Notes: generated from the letters alone by a model not told the origin. A stretch of 64,000 bases of DNA from JBIKWM01 sp044356305 (GCA_044356305.1 JBIKWM010000008.1:36147-100146), one strand, 5' to 3'; shown: positions 1 to 8,450, counted from the first letter of the stretch. Program-made: numbers and translations.

Positions 1-35
1 GTACGCACCGTGTCACGCCTTATCCGTACCCGCTG

Positions 36-1457
36 ATGCGCGCCCTGCTGCTCTGCTGCCTGCTGCTTCCGCTCGGTGCCCTTGCACAGGGCGAAAGTGT
101 GCTGCACTTCCGTATCAACGGACCGAAAGACGAGCGCCTCTCGCTCAAGGTGATCAACACCCTGCTTGGCGATACCACCACGCTCGATATCGACCCTGTC
201 AGACAGGACGAGGTGCGCCTGCCTGTCGGGCCTTTGGCGCCAGTCATCCTCCGCTACAAGGATAAGGATGCGCGTTTCCGCACCTGTGCCGGCTGCGAGG
301 CCACGGTGGCGTTCGATGCCGAATTCCTCACCGAGACCTTCAAGGTCGAGGGCGGGCCCGAGGTGCAGTTCCTCGCCCGGCTGGACAGCACCTTCGGCAA
401 CCGCAACATGTTTGTGTGGCTCATGGAGCAGACAGCCGCGGCCACCAATGTGGACGGGCTCGAGATGGACCTGTTCCGCCTGCGCAGGCAGACCATGGAC
501 CTGTTGGGCAAGAGCGCGGCCAACGATGCGTTCAAGGTCTGGTTCCGCAAGCACGTGAGTGCATACTACCACTACGGCCTGTTGGCCTTTGCAAGCCAGC
601 GCACCGAGCGCGACAAGCCCGAGAAGGCCATCAGCCTGCCGCCTGTGATGGCCGATGAGATAACGTGGCCCATGGTGCAGGACCGCCAGATGCTCACCGA
701 CCGTTTCCACACCGCCCTGCTCGTGGAGTATGTGCGCTACAGGGCATTGCAGGAGCGCGACTTCTACCGTTTCAAGACAGCCGAGGAAGAGGTGGACGCG
801 GTGGTCGATGTGGCACGGGCCAACCTGACCGACAACGAGGTGCTCCGCCATTTCTGGTACCACTACGCGCTCATGAGGCGCGAGTCCCTGCCTGCCTCCG
901 ACCTGAGGCGACTCATCAAGCTGCATGGCACCGAGGGCTCTGACCTTGAGCAGCGGCTGGCCAGGCTGGTGGGCCCGCGGCTCTACGATGCCGAGCCTGC
1001 AAAGGGCAAGACCGAGGCCGATGCCTCCTACGCAGGGCCCGACATCGCCTTCAACAAGGTGGGGGGCGGCACCTTCAAACTGGCCGACCTCAAGGGCAAG
1101 GTGGTCTACCTCGATGTGTGGGCCAGCTGGTGCGGCCCCTGCCGCAAGGAGTTCCCCTACAGCAAGGAGCTGATGGCCCGTTTCAGCAAAAAGGACCTCA
1201 AAAAGATCGCCTTCGTGTTCATCAGCATCGACAATACCGAGGATGCATGGATGAAGGCCCTCGATCAGTTGCAGCTCGGTGGCACCCACGGGTTCAGCCC
1301 GGGCGGGTGGCAGAGCGAGATATGCAAGAAGTTCGGGGTCAACAGCATTCCGCGCTACATGCTCTTCGGGCCCGATGGCCGCCCCATTGAACTCAACGCC
1401 CCGCGCCCCAGCGACCCCGCCCTATACGACCTGCTCCGCAAGGTGGCAGGGCTCTGA
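36..1457 (+). CDS. TlpA-family thioredoxin-fold protein, secreted
   Basis: A 473-residue protein starting with a signal peptide (basic start, Leu-rich core, cleavage near ALAQG). The last 130 residues form a thioredoxin-like domain of the TlpA/AhpC-TSA group, with the redox motif WCGPC at Cys366 and Cys369, followed by a typical KEFP segment and a cis-Pro region (NSIPRY). The N-terminal 330 residues resemble the helical and beta extension common in Bacteroidota members of this family and have no assigned function. The expected role is thiol-disulfide exchange in the periplasm or at the cell surface. No partner gene adjoins it, so the substrate is unknown. The reading frame is intact and both cysteines are present. 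Confidence 0.88.
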   Translation: MRALLLCCLLLPLGALAQGESVLHFRINGPKDERLSLKVINTLLGDTTTLDIDPVRQDEVRLPVGPLAPVILRYKDKDARFRTCAGCEATVAFDAEFLTETFKVEGGPEVQFLARLDSTFGNRNMFVWLMEQTAAATNVDGLEMDLFRLRRQTMDLLGKSAANDAFKVWFRKHVSAYYHYGLLAFASQRTERDKPEKAISLPPVMADEITWPMVQDRQMLTDRFHTALLVEYVRYRALQERDFYRFKTAEEEVDAVVDVARANLTDNEVLRHFWYHYALMRRESLPASDLRRLIKLHGTEGSDLEQRLARLVGPRLYDAEPAKGKTEADASYAGPDIAFNKVGGGTFKLADLKGKVVYLDVWASWCGPCRKEFPYSKELMARFSKKDLKKIAFVFISIDNTEDAWMKALDQLQLGGTHGFSPGGWQSEICKKFGVNSIPRYMLFGPDGRPIELNAPRPSDPALYDLLRKVAGL

Positions 1458-1508
1458 GGCCATCCCTCTCGTCATCGCGATGGGTCTTCCCTGAACACTC
1501 CGTCCTCT

Positions 1509-1535
1509 CGTCATGGTGAGGAACGAAGCAATCTC
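1509..1535. repeat. Dispersed GTCAT-type intergenic repeat
   Basis: The bases here fit the widespread intergenic element CGTCATnGyGAGGAACGAAG followed by CAATCTC, with one or two changes. A shorter relative starting CGTCATCGCGATGGG lies at about 1472, and similar decayed pieces occur at about 2413 (GTCATCCTGAGC type) and 2566. Such pieces are familiar as dispersed intergenic repeats in many bacteria. Function is unknown. The identification rests on pattern memory, not on a search. Confidence 0.5.
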
Positions 1536-1643
1536 ATACTTGTCCTTACCATCCGTGGGTCACTAAGGGCCCTCCGTGAAATACCCTTTGGCATTGACCC
1601 AATGGTTCAATGGATGGAGGACATATAGCGGCAATACTTTGGA

Positions 1644-1961
1644 CTACTCCAATTCAAACTGCTTACCTATCTCCATGCGTCCGTTAATCACCGCCAGGAC
1701 CGTGATACCGTTCGCCCCATCCGGGTCATATATGATGCGGTAGCCCCGATAGACGATCTCCCGTAGCGTGTGCAAGGGCGTTCCGACAAACTCAGGTACT
1801 GCGCGCCCCATGTGGCGGTTGTTCGGAAGGTGCTCTTCCGTTGACTGCACCAGACGCTGTACAAAGCGCCATGCATATACCTCCGAGTCATGCGCAATGA
1901 ACTCATAGATGGCCCGGAGATTGGCCTCCGCCCTGTGCGACCAGATCACACCTTGCGCCAC
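1644..1961 (-). CDS. RelE/ParE-family toxin
   Basis: A 105-residue protein with the ParE/RelE layout: an N-terminal WSHRAEANL start of helix 1, a long second helix (ESTEEHLP-like region), then the beta strands carrying TLREIVYRGYRIIYD and a final VINGRM strand. The ParE group usually poisons gyrase, while RelE members cut mRNA; sequence reading alone does not separate the two. It overlaps the 3' end of its antitoxin gene by 16 bp, so the two are translationally linked with the antitoxin first. The length is normal for the family. Confidence 0.88.
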   Translation of the reverse strand: MAQGVIWSHRAEANLRAIYEFIAHDSEVYAWRFVQRLVQSTEEHLPNNRHMGRAVPEFVGTPLHTLREIVYRGYRIIYDPDGANGITVLAVINGRMEIGKQFELE

Positions 1962-2140
1962 GCGTTCATCCGCTCCAGAAGTTCCCCTGTGCTGGCCACC
2001 TTGCCCATTTCCGCATCACTCATCCCCTGAAGCACCTGGTCGATAAGGTGCAGCTCGTTCATGATGTCCTCCATCTTGCTCTCAGGGGGCATCTTTTTCA
2101 GAACCTCAATGCTCGTATCTACTAAGGGTGTGGTTGCCAT
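1946..2140 (-). CDS. Antitoxin of the ParE/RelE pair
   Basis: A 64-residue acidic helical protein lying directly upstream of, and overlapping, the ParE-like toxin gene. No DNA-binding motif stands out, so the family cannot be named. Its role as antitoxin is inferred from size, position ahead of the toxin and the 16-bp overlap. The C-terminal half (DAEMGKVASTGELLERM) is the likely toxin-binding part. Start chosen at the only ATG that gives a full-length frame. Confidence 0.75.
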   Translation of the reverse strand: MATTPLVDTSIEVLKKMPPESKMEDIMNELHLIDQVLQGMSDAEMGKVASTGELLERMNAWRKV

Positions 2141-2675
2141 GGTCTGAGAATTTCAACCGAAGGTAAGTACCTGTATGGATTTAGGAACTTGGGGTAAGTG
2201 ATTCCCCGCAGTCTTACCAATAGACGTATTTATATGAGGGTGATTTAGGGGCAGTTCGCTGGGTGGCCTTGGACATTTCACGTTGCGAAACCGGGGTAAG
2301 GGAGCGTGCGCAGGCCCGAGGAAGCGTTCCGTAGAGTGAGGTCTTCCGAAAGGCCCGGAACGCGCGGAAAGCGACCGTCCCCGAGTTTCGCAGGGAAATG
2401 TCCACTAGCCTGTTGTCATCCTGAGCATGTCGAAGGGTTTTGATCCTGGAGTTTATCCCGCCCTTGCGGGATATCAAGACAAAAGGATGAAAAGGAATAC
2501 TCCGAAGCGAGCATAAGGATAACTGGTACAATTGAGGGCAATCACATGGGGTAATGTTGCGCCCCGTCATTGCAAAGGGTCTTCCCTTCAGCGGTCCGCT
2601 CCAGTCCTGCATCGCAAAGGGCAGGTACCCACGCTAAGCCTGCATGGACGCGACCGGTCCTGTCAATATCTCACC
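2141..2675. other. Gene-free interval with palindromic and repeat DNA
   Basis: No credible gene is seen. An open frame on the minus strand (2214-2612) runs across palindromes and has no recognisable protein features. The interval holds the 133-nt structured inverted repeat at 2271-2403, a GTCATCCTGAGC-type repeat relic at about 2413-2440, and a CGTCATTGC-type relic near 2566. Confidence 0.6.
2271..2403. other. Long imperfect inverted repeat, possible structured RNA or mobile palindrome
   Basis: The outer arms GGACATTTC (2271-2279) and GAAATGTCC (2395-2403) match perfectly. Inside them GCGAAAC (2285-2291) pairs with GTTTCGC (2385-2391), and a GGGG/CCCC pair follows. A separate inner hairpin is made by GCGTTCCG (2324-2331) and CGGAACGC (2356-2363). 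The nested pairing over 133 nt suggests either a non-autonomous palindromic element (REP/MITE type) or a structured RNA. The sequence does not allow a choice between them. Confidence 0.55.
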
Positions 2676-3128
2676 TCAGTCCTTCACCGTCACGGTGCCG
2701 GCCGTGAAGTCGCGGCCCACGATCAGGCCATACTGCTCGGCTGTGCGGTCCATCAGCACCACGGGCACCTTCTTCCATATCATCTCAGTGCCCTGGTTGA
2801 GGCCCAGCTCCAGCATGGCCGTGTAATACGGCTTGCCGCCTATGGTCACCACGCCTTCGGCACGGCTGTTCACCGTGCGGCCCTCCCCGGCCTTGTTCAC
2901 CAGTTTGAAGGTCATCGGGTTGCCCACGTTCTTCTCCATGCTCGGACCCCCGTTGCTCACCGCTATGCGCTCGGCATGTATCAGGCTGTGCGCCTGTGTG
3001 GTGTCTATGTCGGCATCCCATCGGGTGTTGCTCTCGCGCACCTCCACCTTACGGTGGCGCTCGGTGGTCTGTTGGGCAACGGCATCAACGGCACAGCATA
3101 GCAGCAGGGCGAACATCAGGTGGCGCAT
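2676..3128 (-). CDS. Retropepsin-like protein related to the RimB/DUF785 zinc-protease family
   Basis: A 150-residue protein with a signal peptide (cleavage near AVAQ). The order of motifs recalls the retropepsin-like family attached to ATP-grasp enzymes (PF05618): an early IDT motif, an SRAEG strand, an IGG turn, and late DR....GLIVGRDF, where the family has DR....LLGR. The early site reads DTTQA where the family has DTGA, so the catalytic Gly is missing; the aspartate remains. It may be a non-catalytic or altered member. No neighbouring ATP-grasp gene is present. The family call rests on motif order only. Confidence 0.55.
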   Translation of the reverse strand: MRHLMFALLLCCAVDAVAQQTTERHRKVEVRESNTRWDADIDTTQAHSLIHAERIAVSNGGPSMEKNVGNPMTFKLVNKAGEGRTVNSRAEGVVTIGGKPYYTAMLELGLNQGTEMIWKKVPVVLMDRTAEQYGLIVGRDFTAGTVTVKD

Positions 3129-3394
3129 GGTGGGTGTGTTTAGGTGTCACGAAACTAATGCACGCCCCCTTAGGCCCGCTGCATGCACCCATGCACCAAA
3201 AGGACTGCAACCCACACATACCGGTTCAGGCAACCCTACGTGGGGCACCCGTCTATCAACGTACCACTCTTTCCCTCCGAACCCGCTCAGGCCACTCCCC
3301 CTCGGCCAAGCGGGTTCGGTACTTTCTGGGGGTGCCATGTAGGAGCATCTTCCCCGGCCCTTTGCTCCACAGACGGCCCTGCCGCCCACCCCCC

Positions 3395-4126
3395 TCAGTT
3401 CAGCCCCACCTGCACCGCGCCTGCCAGCTTCTGGCTCAGCAGATCTATCACCTTCAGCCGCTCGCAATACTCCCCGAACACCTCTTGGTGCCCCGCTATC
3501 CGCTCATGCAGCTGGTCGTGCTCGGCTGCCACATCCAGCATGTACTGCAGCATGTCCTTTTGGTGGTCGGCATGTACACTCAGTATGCCCAGCAGGTCCT
3601 GATGCGCCTGGTCAAAGCTCACCGCATCGGTCGCTATGCCATCGGTCTTGCACGCCTTCACTATCAGGTCGTGTATATGCGCGTCCCATTCCTCGCCCTC
3701 GCTGTCCATCCTATCCAAAAAGGCCTTGTGGTCCTCTATCACAGCGCAGTACGCCTCATATTGGTCCGTGAAGCGGTCGTGCTGATCATGTATGGCATCG
3801 TTGGCCGCGTTCACGGCCTCGGCAAAGGCATCGGCCGTGTCCGTTCGGCCCAGTTGCAGGGCGGCCACATAGTCGGTGGCAGCAGTCTGGGCCGCGCGCA
3901 GCACCTCGCGCACCGCTGTGGTCTGTTCGGCCACGGCCTTCAGCTCCTTATCCACCGCCCCGGCCCGTTCCATGGCGGCCTTCACATCCCGCTCCAGAGC
4001 CGCCTCCCGTTCCGCCAGCCCGAACAGCGCATCCGCCAGTTGCTGGTCCAGTTCTGTCCAGGTTGCGTGCTCATTGTAGGTGTAACTCACCTTCCTTCCC
4101 TCATACATCAACTCTTTGGTGGCCAT
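3395..4126 (-). CDS. Coiled-coil hypothetical protein
   Basis: A 243-residue protein without a signal peptide or membrane segment. Almost the whole chain is predicted helical with heptad patterns, rich in Ala, Glu, Asp and His, with repeated DQH/DHQ clusters between residues 110 and 220. I do not recognise a family. A long open frame runs antisense to it on the plus strand (about 2996-4153), but codon and composition patterns favour the minus-strand reading. It stands alone between a retropepsin-like gene and the restriction-modification unit. Function unknown. Confidence 0.6.
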   Translation of the reverse strand: MATKELMYEGRKVSYTYNEHATWTELDQQLADALFGLAEREAALERDVKAAMERAGAVDKELKAVAEQTTAVREVLRAAQTAATDYVAALQLGRTDTADAFAEAVNAANDAIHDQHDRFTDQYEAYCAVIEDHKAFLDRMDSEGEEWDAHIHDLIVKACKTDGIATDAVSFDQAHQDLLGILSVHADHQKDMLQYMLDVAAEHDQLHERIAGHQEVFGEYCERLKVIDLLSQKLAGAVQVGLN

Positions 4127-4459
4127 GTCCTTTGGTTTTGCTTACACTGCTGATACAAAACTATAGAAAGGAGCCTGTGCGCGAAAGGATATCGACAGAC
4201 GGCCCGCGCATCACCCCCTTTACGCAACTGATCGTCCTTTTAGGCGCAGAGCTGAAAGGATGGTGGAGCGGTGCGACAGCGAGAAGATTCCCTCCAGCGG
4301 GTTCGGAAGGAGTATGTAAGGAGAGACCCTTCCAAGTATTGATATTTCTTTCCGATGATGCGCTCACCGTAAATAGGTTACGGTGTGGGTGGGGAGGTTT
4401 GCGGGCGTTTTGAAAACCTGTTAGTTCTTTTTCTCAGACTCAATCTTGAGAAAAAACGT
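4127..4459. other. Intergenic region upstream of the methyltransferase
   Basis: Short open frames occur on both strands, but none has a recognisable protein pattern. A GAAAACCTGTTAG stretch and a CTCAGACTCAATCTTGAG partial palindrome (about 4433-4450) lie near the end. Nothing more can be supported. Confidence 0.4.
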
Positions 4460-4495
4460 GTCCGTAGATTTGTCCGTGTCCGTAAAACAGTCCGC
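4460..4495 (+). promoter_or_regulatory. Four GTCCGY direct repeats before the methyltransferase
   Basis: The hexamer GTCCGT or GTCCGC starts at 4460, 4472, 4478 and 4490, giving a regular 12-6-12 spacing. The last copy ends 5 bp before the methyltransferase ATG. A spaced array so close to the start is a plausible binding site for a regulator. The downstream protein itself carries an integrase arm-type DNA-binding domain, which makes self-regulation a testable idea. Binding is inferred only. Confidence 0.45.
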
Positions 4496-4500
4496 AACAG

Positions 4501-6711
4501 ATGGCAAGCTATAATTTTTACCTCGATAAGGCCGATAAGAAGGGCTATTCGCCTATCCACCTACGGATCAATTGCGATGGAGAGCAAGTGAAGATTGCCA
4601 CCAAAGAGAAGGTGAACCCGGAAGACTTTGACAAGAAGAAACAAAGGGTCAGAACTGGCAGAGACCGTGCTGAGGCTATCAACCATTATTTGGAACAACT
4701 CCAACAATCGGCAGAGGAGGTGTTCTCAAAGTCAAGCAAAGGAAGAGTGACCTTTGATGAAGTTAAGAAACGGCTGACTGATGTAGTCGATTCCTATAGG
4801 TCTTACAGCAATGTGTCGATGGTAAAGGAGCAATTAGGGCTCTACCGAACTTCTTTCACATTCATAGATCTTTTTGCCGGTGCTGGGGGATTCAGCGAGG
4901 GCTTCCTTCAAGCTGAATACAACAACAAGGTTTTTGATTTCATTGCCGCCAGCGATATCAATGAGAACTGCGAACTGACCCATGAGGTGCGTTACAATCA
5001 TCAGCTCGGGTTAGATATGAAGTTTCTGCGGCAGGATATTACAGCACCTGATTTCCTCGATAATCTACTTGCTGCCGTTGGAAAGAGAAAGATTGATGTG
5101 GTTTGTGGAGGCCCTCCTTGTCAGAGCTTCAGTTTGGCAGGTAAGAGGCGGAAGTACGATAAGAAGGATGACCTGTTCGCGCATTACTTAGAGGTGATCC
5201 GTGCCCTGCGCCCCAAGTATTTTGTGATGGAGAATGTAAAGGGGATATTGACTAAGGAACAGGGTAAGATCGCTGAAGAGATCCTCAAGGAAATGCAGTC
5301 AATCATTGATCTTGAGGGGTTGCCAAAGCTGACTGCATTTATAAGGGTAATCAAGGGGAGGGCGTCAGAAAGGGATATATTGTTGGATAGCATTGCCAAT
5401 CGGCTTAAGCAGGAAGGCCTCAAGGATCAAGAACTAGAAAAAGCGAGGGAAGAGTACATTGGTGTCCTTGATACTTTCTTCAAACAGCTCACCCCGTTGA
5501 TCGCTGACTACAAGACGAGCAAGACCGATGGTAGGATAAGCACAATAAGGCATGGGCTCAACCTTTTACAGCGTAGGACACGCCTCATGCGACTGCGTCA
5601 GGAAGTGATCAAGGAGAAGGACCTGAATTATCTGGATAACGATGCATTTGAGGCTGATTTCAATGCATTCATCCATGCTTTGGAACCCGAGACAATCGTA
5701 GAAAGGATATCATCGGCTTTCGATGCCCTTGTTGTTCCAAAGGCCCATCAGGCCGCGATAGATGGTTTCAAAGAGGCGCTAAGAATTTACACCGCCACAT
5801 TTGATGATTGCATTGAGCGGTTGCGTGCCCTTTGTAATAGTCAAGAGAAAGAAAAGCTCGAGATTATTTTGGAGGAAATCAAGCTGTACCGGATCAATTC
5901 ACCACTTGTTGTCAACTCGTCTGATTATGGTGTGCCTCAGAACAGGGAGCGGGTTCTGTTCATAGGATGCAGAAAGGATCAGAAACTTATCGGCTCGGTG
6001 CCCGCTACGGTCGGGCCCAATGAGAAAGTGTCGGTATTCGAGGCACTTTATGACCTTGATTTTCTTGGCAATAATGAAACCGCCACCCATTACCGGGAAA
6101 TTGACCTCAAGGCCCGATACAATGGATCAACAGCCCGCATGTTGGGATTGATCAAGAAACGCTCTGTGGATGGTGTGCCACAAGATCAGGAAGGCATGAC
6201 CTACGCTCAATGGAGCAGAGAAGGAAGATTACTGTCAGATTATGAGGTCAGGAAACCCGTGTATGTTCGAAATGATGAGGATCTTAAGAAAGGGCGGTTC
6301 GTTCACGAGCCCCTGCCTAATCATCAGACCAGTAACCAGAGCGATAAAGTCGTTCAGCGATTAGAGATTATCCGGAAATCCGGAGATTATAAGCTTGCGC
6401 AATCTGCCCTGTCAGAGGTAGGGCTCAGTTCAGAAAAACGCAACTACTCAGTGCTGCACCCTGAGAAGCAGAGCCCCACTGTGATGACCATTGCCGATGA
6501 CTATGTGCACTACCGGGTGCCCCGTGCCCTGACCGTGCGAGAAATGGCCAGACTACAATCGTTCGATGATTCGTTCGTATTTCAAGGTAAGCGATCCACA
6601 GGCGGCAATGGCCGGAAGTTTGAAATCCCTCAGTTCACGCTTGTGGGGAATGCAGTGCCGCCATTGATGGCGAGAGCAGTGGCGATGGAGATTTTGAGGA
6701 ATATCCGTTAA
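4501..6711 (+). CDS. DNA (cytosine-5) methyltransferase with N-terminal integrase arm domain
   Basis: A 736-residue modification enzyme that would methylate cytosine at carbon 5. Residues 1-75 match the arm-type DNA-binding domain found at the start of Bacteroidota phage and transposon tyrosine integrases (PF17293-like: YNFYLDKADKKGYSPIHLRI, then a DFDKKKQRV motif). The methyltransferase follows: motif I DLFAGAGGF at 123-131, catalytic PPCQS with Cys207, ENV at 244-246, QNRERV at 480-485, and late motifs REMARLQSF and LVGNAVPP. About 230 mostly helical residues separate ENV from QNRERV, much more than usual. The stop overlaps the 3' end of the convergent nuclease gene by 4 bp, as in a restriction-modification pair. 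The ATG is set by the arm domain. Confidence 0.92.
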   Translation: MASYNFYLDKADKKGYSPIHLRINCDGEQVKIATKEKVNPEDFDKKKQRVRTGRDRAEAINHYLEQLQQSAEEVFSKSSKGRVTFDEVKKRLTDVVDSYRSYSNVSMVKEQLGLYRTSFTFIDLFAGAGGFSEGFLQAEYNNKVFDFIAASDINENCELTHEVRYNHQLGLDMKFLRQDITAPDFLDNLLAAVGKRKIDVVCGGPPCQSFSLAGKRRKYDKKDDLFAHYLEVIRALRPKYFVMENVKGILTKEQGKIAEEILKEMQSIIDLEGLPKLTAFIRVIKGRASERDILLDSIANRLKQEGLKDQELEKAREEYIGVLDTFFKQLTPLIADYKTSKTDGRISTIRHGLNLLQRRTRLMRLRQEVIKEKDLNYLDNDAFEADFNAFIHALEPETIVERISSAFDALVVPKAHQAAIDGFKEALRIYTATFDDCIERLRALCNSQEKEKLEIILEEIKLYRINSPLVVNSSDYGVPQNRERVLFIGCRKDQKLIGSVPATVGPNEKVSVFEALYDLDFLGNNETATHYREIDLKARYNGSTARMLGLIKKRSVDGVPQDQEGMTYAQWSREGRLLSDYEVRKPVYVRNDEDLKKGRFVHEPLPNHQTSNQSDKVVQRLEIIRKSGDYKLAQSALSEVGLSSEKRNYSVLHPEKQSPTVMTIADDYVHYRVPRALTVREMARLQSFDDSFVFQGKRSTGGNGRKFEIPQFTLVGNAVPPLMARAVAMEILRNIR

Positions 6712-7619
6712 CGAAATCGAAAGTATTCAAATCTTCCCCCAGCCCTGAACTCTTCAAGGTTCTCAGACATGTCCTGAAGGATGGAGCGGCTATAGCCGGG
6801 CATATAATTGTTTGCGAAAATCTCCTTGATGGAGCGGGCCACATTCTCTTTTGTCTCTTTACCCCAATAGTTGCCGCCTGAAAGATTGGTGACACGCTTC
6901 ACGGCCACAGAATCAGATTTGTATTGCGCCCTAACATTAGAAGGGACGGTTATGAAGGCGTAAGTGAACGAGGCACACATCTGGATGCTGAACGAGTTGC
7001 GCCCGATGGTGATGTTGCGTCCTCGGAAACCGCCCGCAGAGTAGATCATGTCCCATAGCATAGGAATCTGGGCATTGTCATTCCAATTGGTCTTGCATTG
7101 GATGATGCCGATGCTGAAATCTGAGAACTGATCTGCGACCGCGCGGTCGAGGGCTGCGTAATTGATCTGTCCATTGCTATTGAGGAAACCGCTCTCTGCG
7201 GCATCGGCAGTGAACAATGGCATATCGGGGAAAATGATGACGGTGATATCAGATTCCGTGTTGCACGAGAAATTGCCGTAATTCACGGTAATGGCGTCTT
7301 GAATTGGCTTGGGCACAAGGCTCATTTTCTTGATGGCGACCACCCTAGTACCAGCGGTGCAGAGGTTAACATACCAAGCTACGAGCGATTCCCATGCCGT
7401 TCCGCCAGCGGATACCTCGCCCTGTCCGCGCCCTGTTCCGCCCGTACTCGTGAAGATCTCCGAAAGGTGATTGCCCAGATTCAAAAGATCCTCTGCACGT
7501 GGATTGGCACCAATTCTCCGCTGTATCTGTTCACTCCAAACAGGCCAGCACGATTGAACCGTATCCGTAGAGAAAACCGACTCTACAGCTTTCTTTCTTA
7601 TAACCTCGACAATGTTCAT
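6708..7619 (-). CDS. Probable type II restriction endonuclease
   Basis: A 303-residue protein from the ATG at 7619 (an upstream in-frame start at 7727 adds a low-complexity Gly/Arg-rich stretch that is probably not translated). It converges on the C5 methyltransferase with a 4-bp overlap of stop codons. The middle carries ESDITVIIF and, about 55 residues on, IIQCKTNWND; this D...(Q)xK arrangement is like the PD-(D/E)XK nuclease core, with Gln replacing the usual Asp/Glu. The rest has no motif I can name. Nuclease function is inferred from context plus this core, and the recognition site is unknown. Confidence 0.75.
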   Translation of the reverse strand: MNIVEVIRKKAVESVFSTDTVQSCWPVWSEQIQRRIGANPRAEDLLNLGNHLSEIFTSTGGTGRGQGEVSAGGTAWESLVAWYVNLCTAGTRVVAIKKMSLVPKPIQDAITVNYGNFSCNTESDITVIIFPDMPLFTADAAESGFLNSNGQINYAALDRAVADQFSDFSIGIIQCKTNWNDNAQIPMLWDMIYSAGGFRGRNITIGRNSFSIQMCASFTYAFITVPSNVRAQYKSDSVAVKRVTNLSGGNYWGKETKENVARSIKEIFANNYMPGYSRSILQDMSENLEEFRAGGRFEYFRFR

Positions 7620-7756
7620 GGGGCCAAAGGAACGGCATTTGATGGAATGAGGCTGTTTGAGTAACCCCACGCCCCCCCGTCCCACACGTCCCCCCTGTCC
7701 CACATCAACGCCTCCCTTCCCGCACACACTTTCATTGCGGGGAGGTTATGCCCCCA

Positions 7757-8113
7757 CTATTTCCTGTTCTTGATGATTTCCTCTATCAGCGCCCTCACCG
7801 CCTTCCACAGAGCAGTCGTCTCAGACGTGCTCAGGTGCTGCAGCAAAGCCGCCAGGTCCACTCCCTTCACAGGCTCCACCTTGGTCATCGGGTGGTTCTC
7901 GGCCGTCCCCGTATAAATGAACAGCTCGTTCATCGTACAGTCGAATAGCTCACAGAGCCGAACCAGATGCTTCCCCTTATAGTTGTCCACCTTCAGGTCA
8001 AGCAGCGTCCGCACCTCACTCCTCGTAAATCCGTTATTCCTCAAGTGCGAGCTCAGATCTTTCACTTGCTTGTTCTTGGCCAGTTCCTTCAGGTTCAGCT
8101 GCAGCTCTTTCAT
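7757..8113 (-). CDS. XRE-type helix-turn-helix regulator
   Basis: A 118-residue protein. Residues 1-65 form a Cro/C1-type HTH domain: the pattern DLSSHLRNNGFTRSEVRTLL followed by LVRLCELFDCTMNELF is the family's five-helix layout ending in the typical L-F-D-C-(T/S)-x-x-E-L-F helix. The last 35 residues are a separate helix (ETTALWKAVRALIEEI). It probably binds DNA as a dimer. It stands 138 bp beyond the nuclease start and on the same strand, so it could act as control protein for that unit, though it is transcribed toward the nuclease 3' side of another promoter. The link is inferred. Confidence 0.8.
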   Translation of the reverse strand: MKELQLNLKELAKNKQVKDLSSHLRNNGFTRSEVRTLLDLKVDNYKGKHLVRLCELFDCTMNELFIYTGTAENHPMTKVEPVKGVDLAALLQHLSTSETTALWKAVRALIEEIIKNRK

Positions 8114-8239
8114 GGTATTGGGGTGTTATGGGCCAATGCGCATGGCCCTGTTCATGGTGTTTAGTGCGTTTCTCCATGTGAAATTCAGAAGCTTCACGCA
8201 CAGTTCAGGCGCCATAACGCAACTCCCCACAGTTTATTG
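8114..8239. other. Divergent upstream region of the HTH gene
   Basis: Intergenic DNA between the HTH gene start and the 21-nt repeat array. A small palindrome GTGAAATTCAGAAGCTTCAC-like segment lies at about 8179-8198 (GTGAA...TTCAC arms) and could be an operator. No gene seen. Confidence 0.3.
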
Positions 8240-8450
8240 CCTCCGCCACCGCCACGTGTGGTGCCGCCCCCACCACATCAGGCACCCTCACCGCCATGTG
8301 TGGTGCCGCCACAGCCACTTATGGCGCCCCCACCGCCATGTGTGGTGCCGCCACAACCACATCAGGCAGCGCCACAGCCACGCATGGCAACGCCACCACC
8401 ACGTGAGGTGCCGCCACCACCACGTGCGGTGCCGCGGCCACCGCAACAGC
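8240..8450 (+). repeat. Degenerate 21-nt tandem repeat array, about ten copies
   Basis: The stretch repeats a GC-rich 21-nt unit of the form CCnCCrCCACrTGTGGTGCCG. If read in frame it gives seven-residue units such as PPPPRVV, PPPPHQA, PSPPCVV, PPPPCVV and PPPPREV, so an apparent Pro-rich open frame covers it, with no other protein feature. Each unit contains a CACGTG- or CATGTG-like centre. The array ends about 110 bp before the ATG of the helical protein at 8563. The unit of two DNA turns suggests a phased DNA element, not a gene. Confidence 0.7.

Noticed and set aside
2214..2612. 132-residue minus-strand open frame
   Set aside because: It runs across the 133-nt palindrome and repeat relics and has no protein pattern.
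2996..4153. 385-residue plus-strand open frame
   Set aside because: It spans two minus-strand genes and an intergenic gap, with composition typical for a shadow frame.
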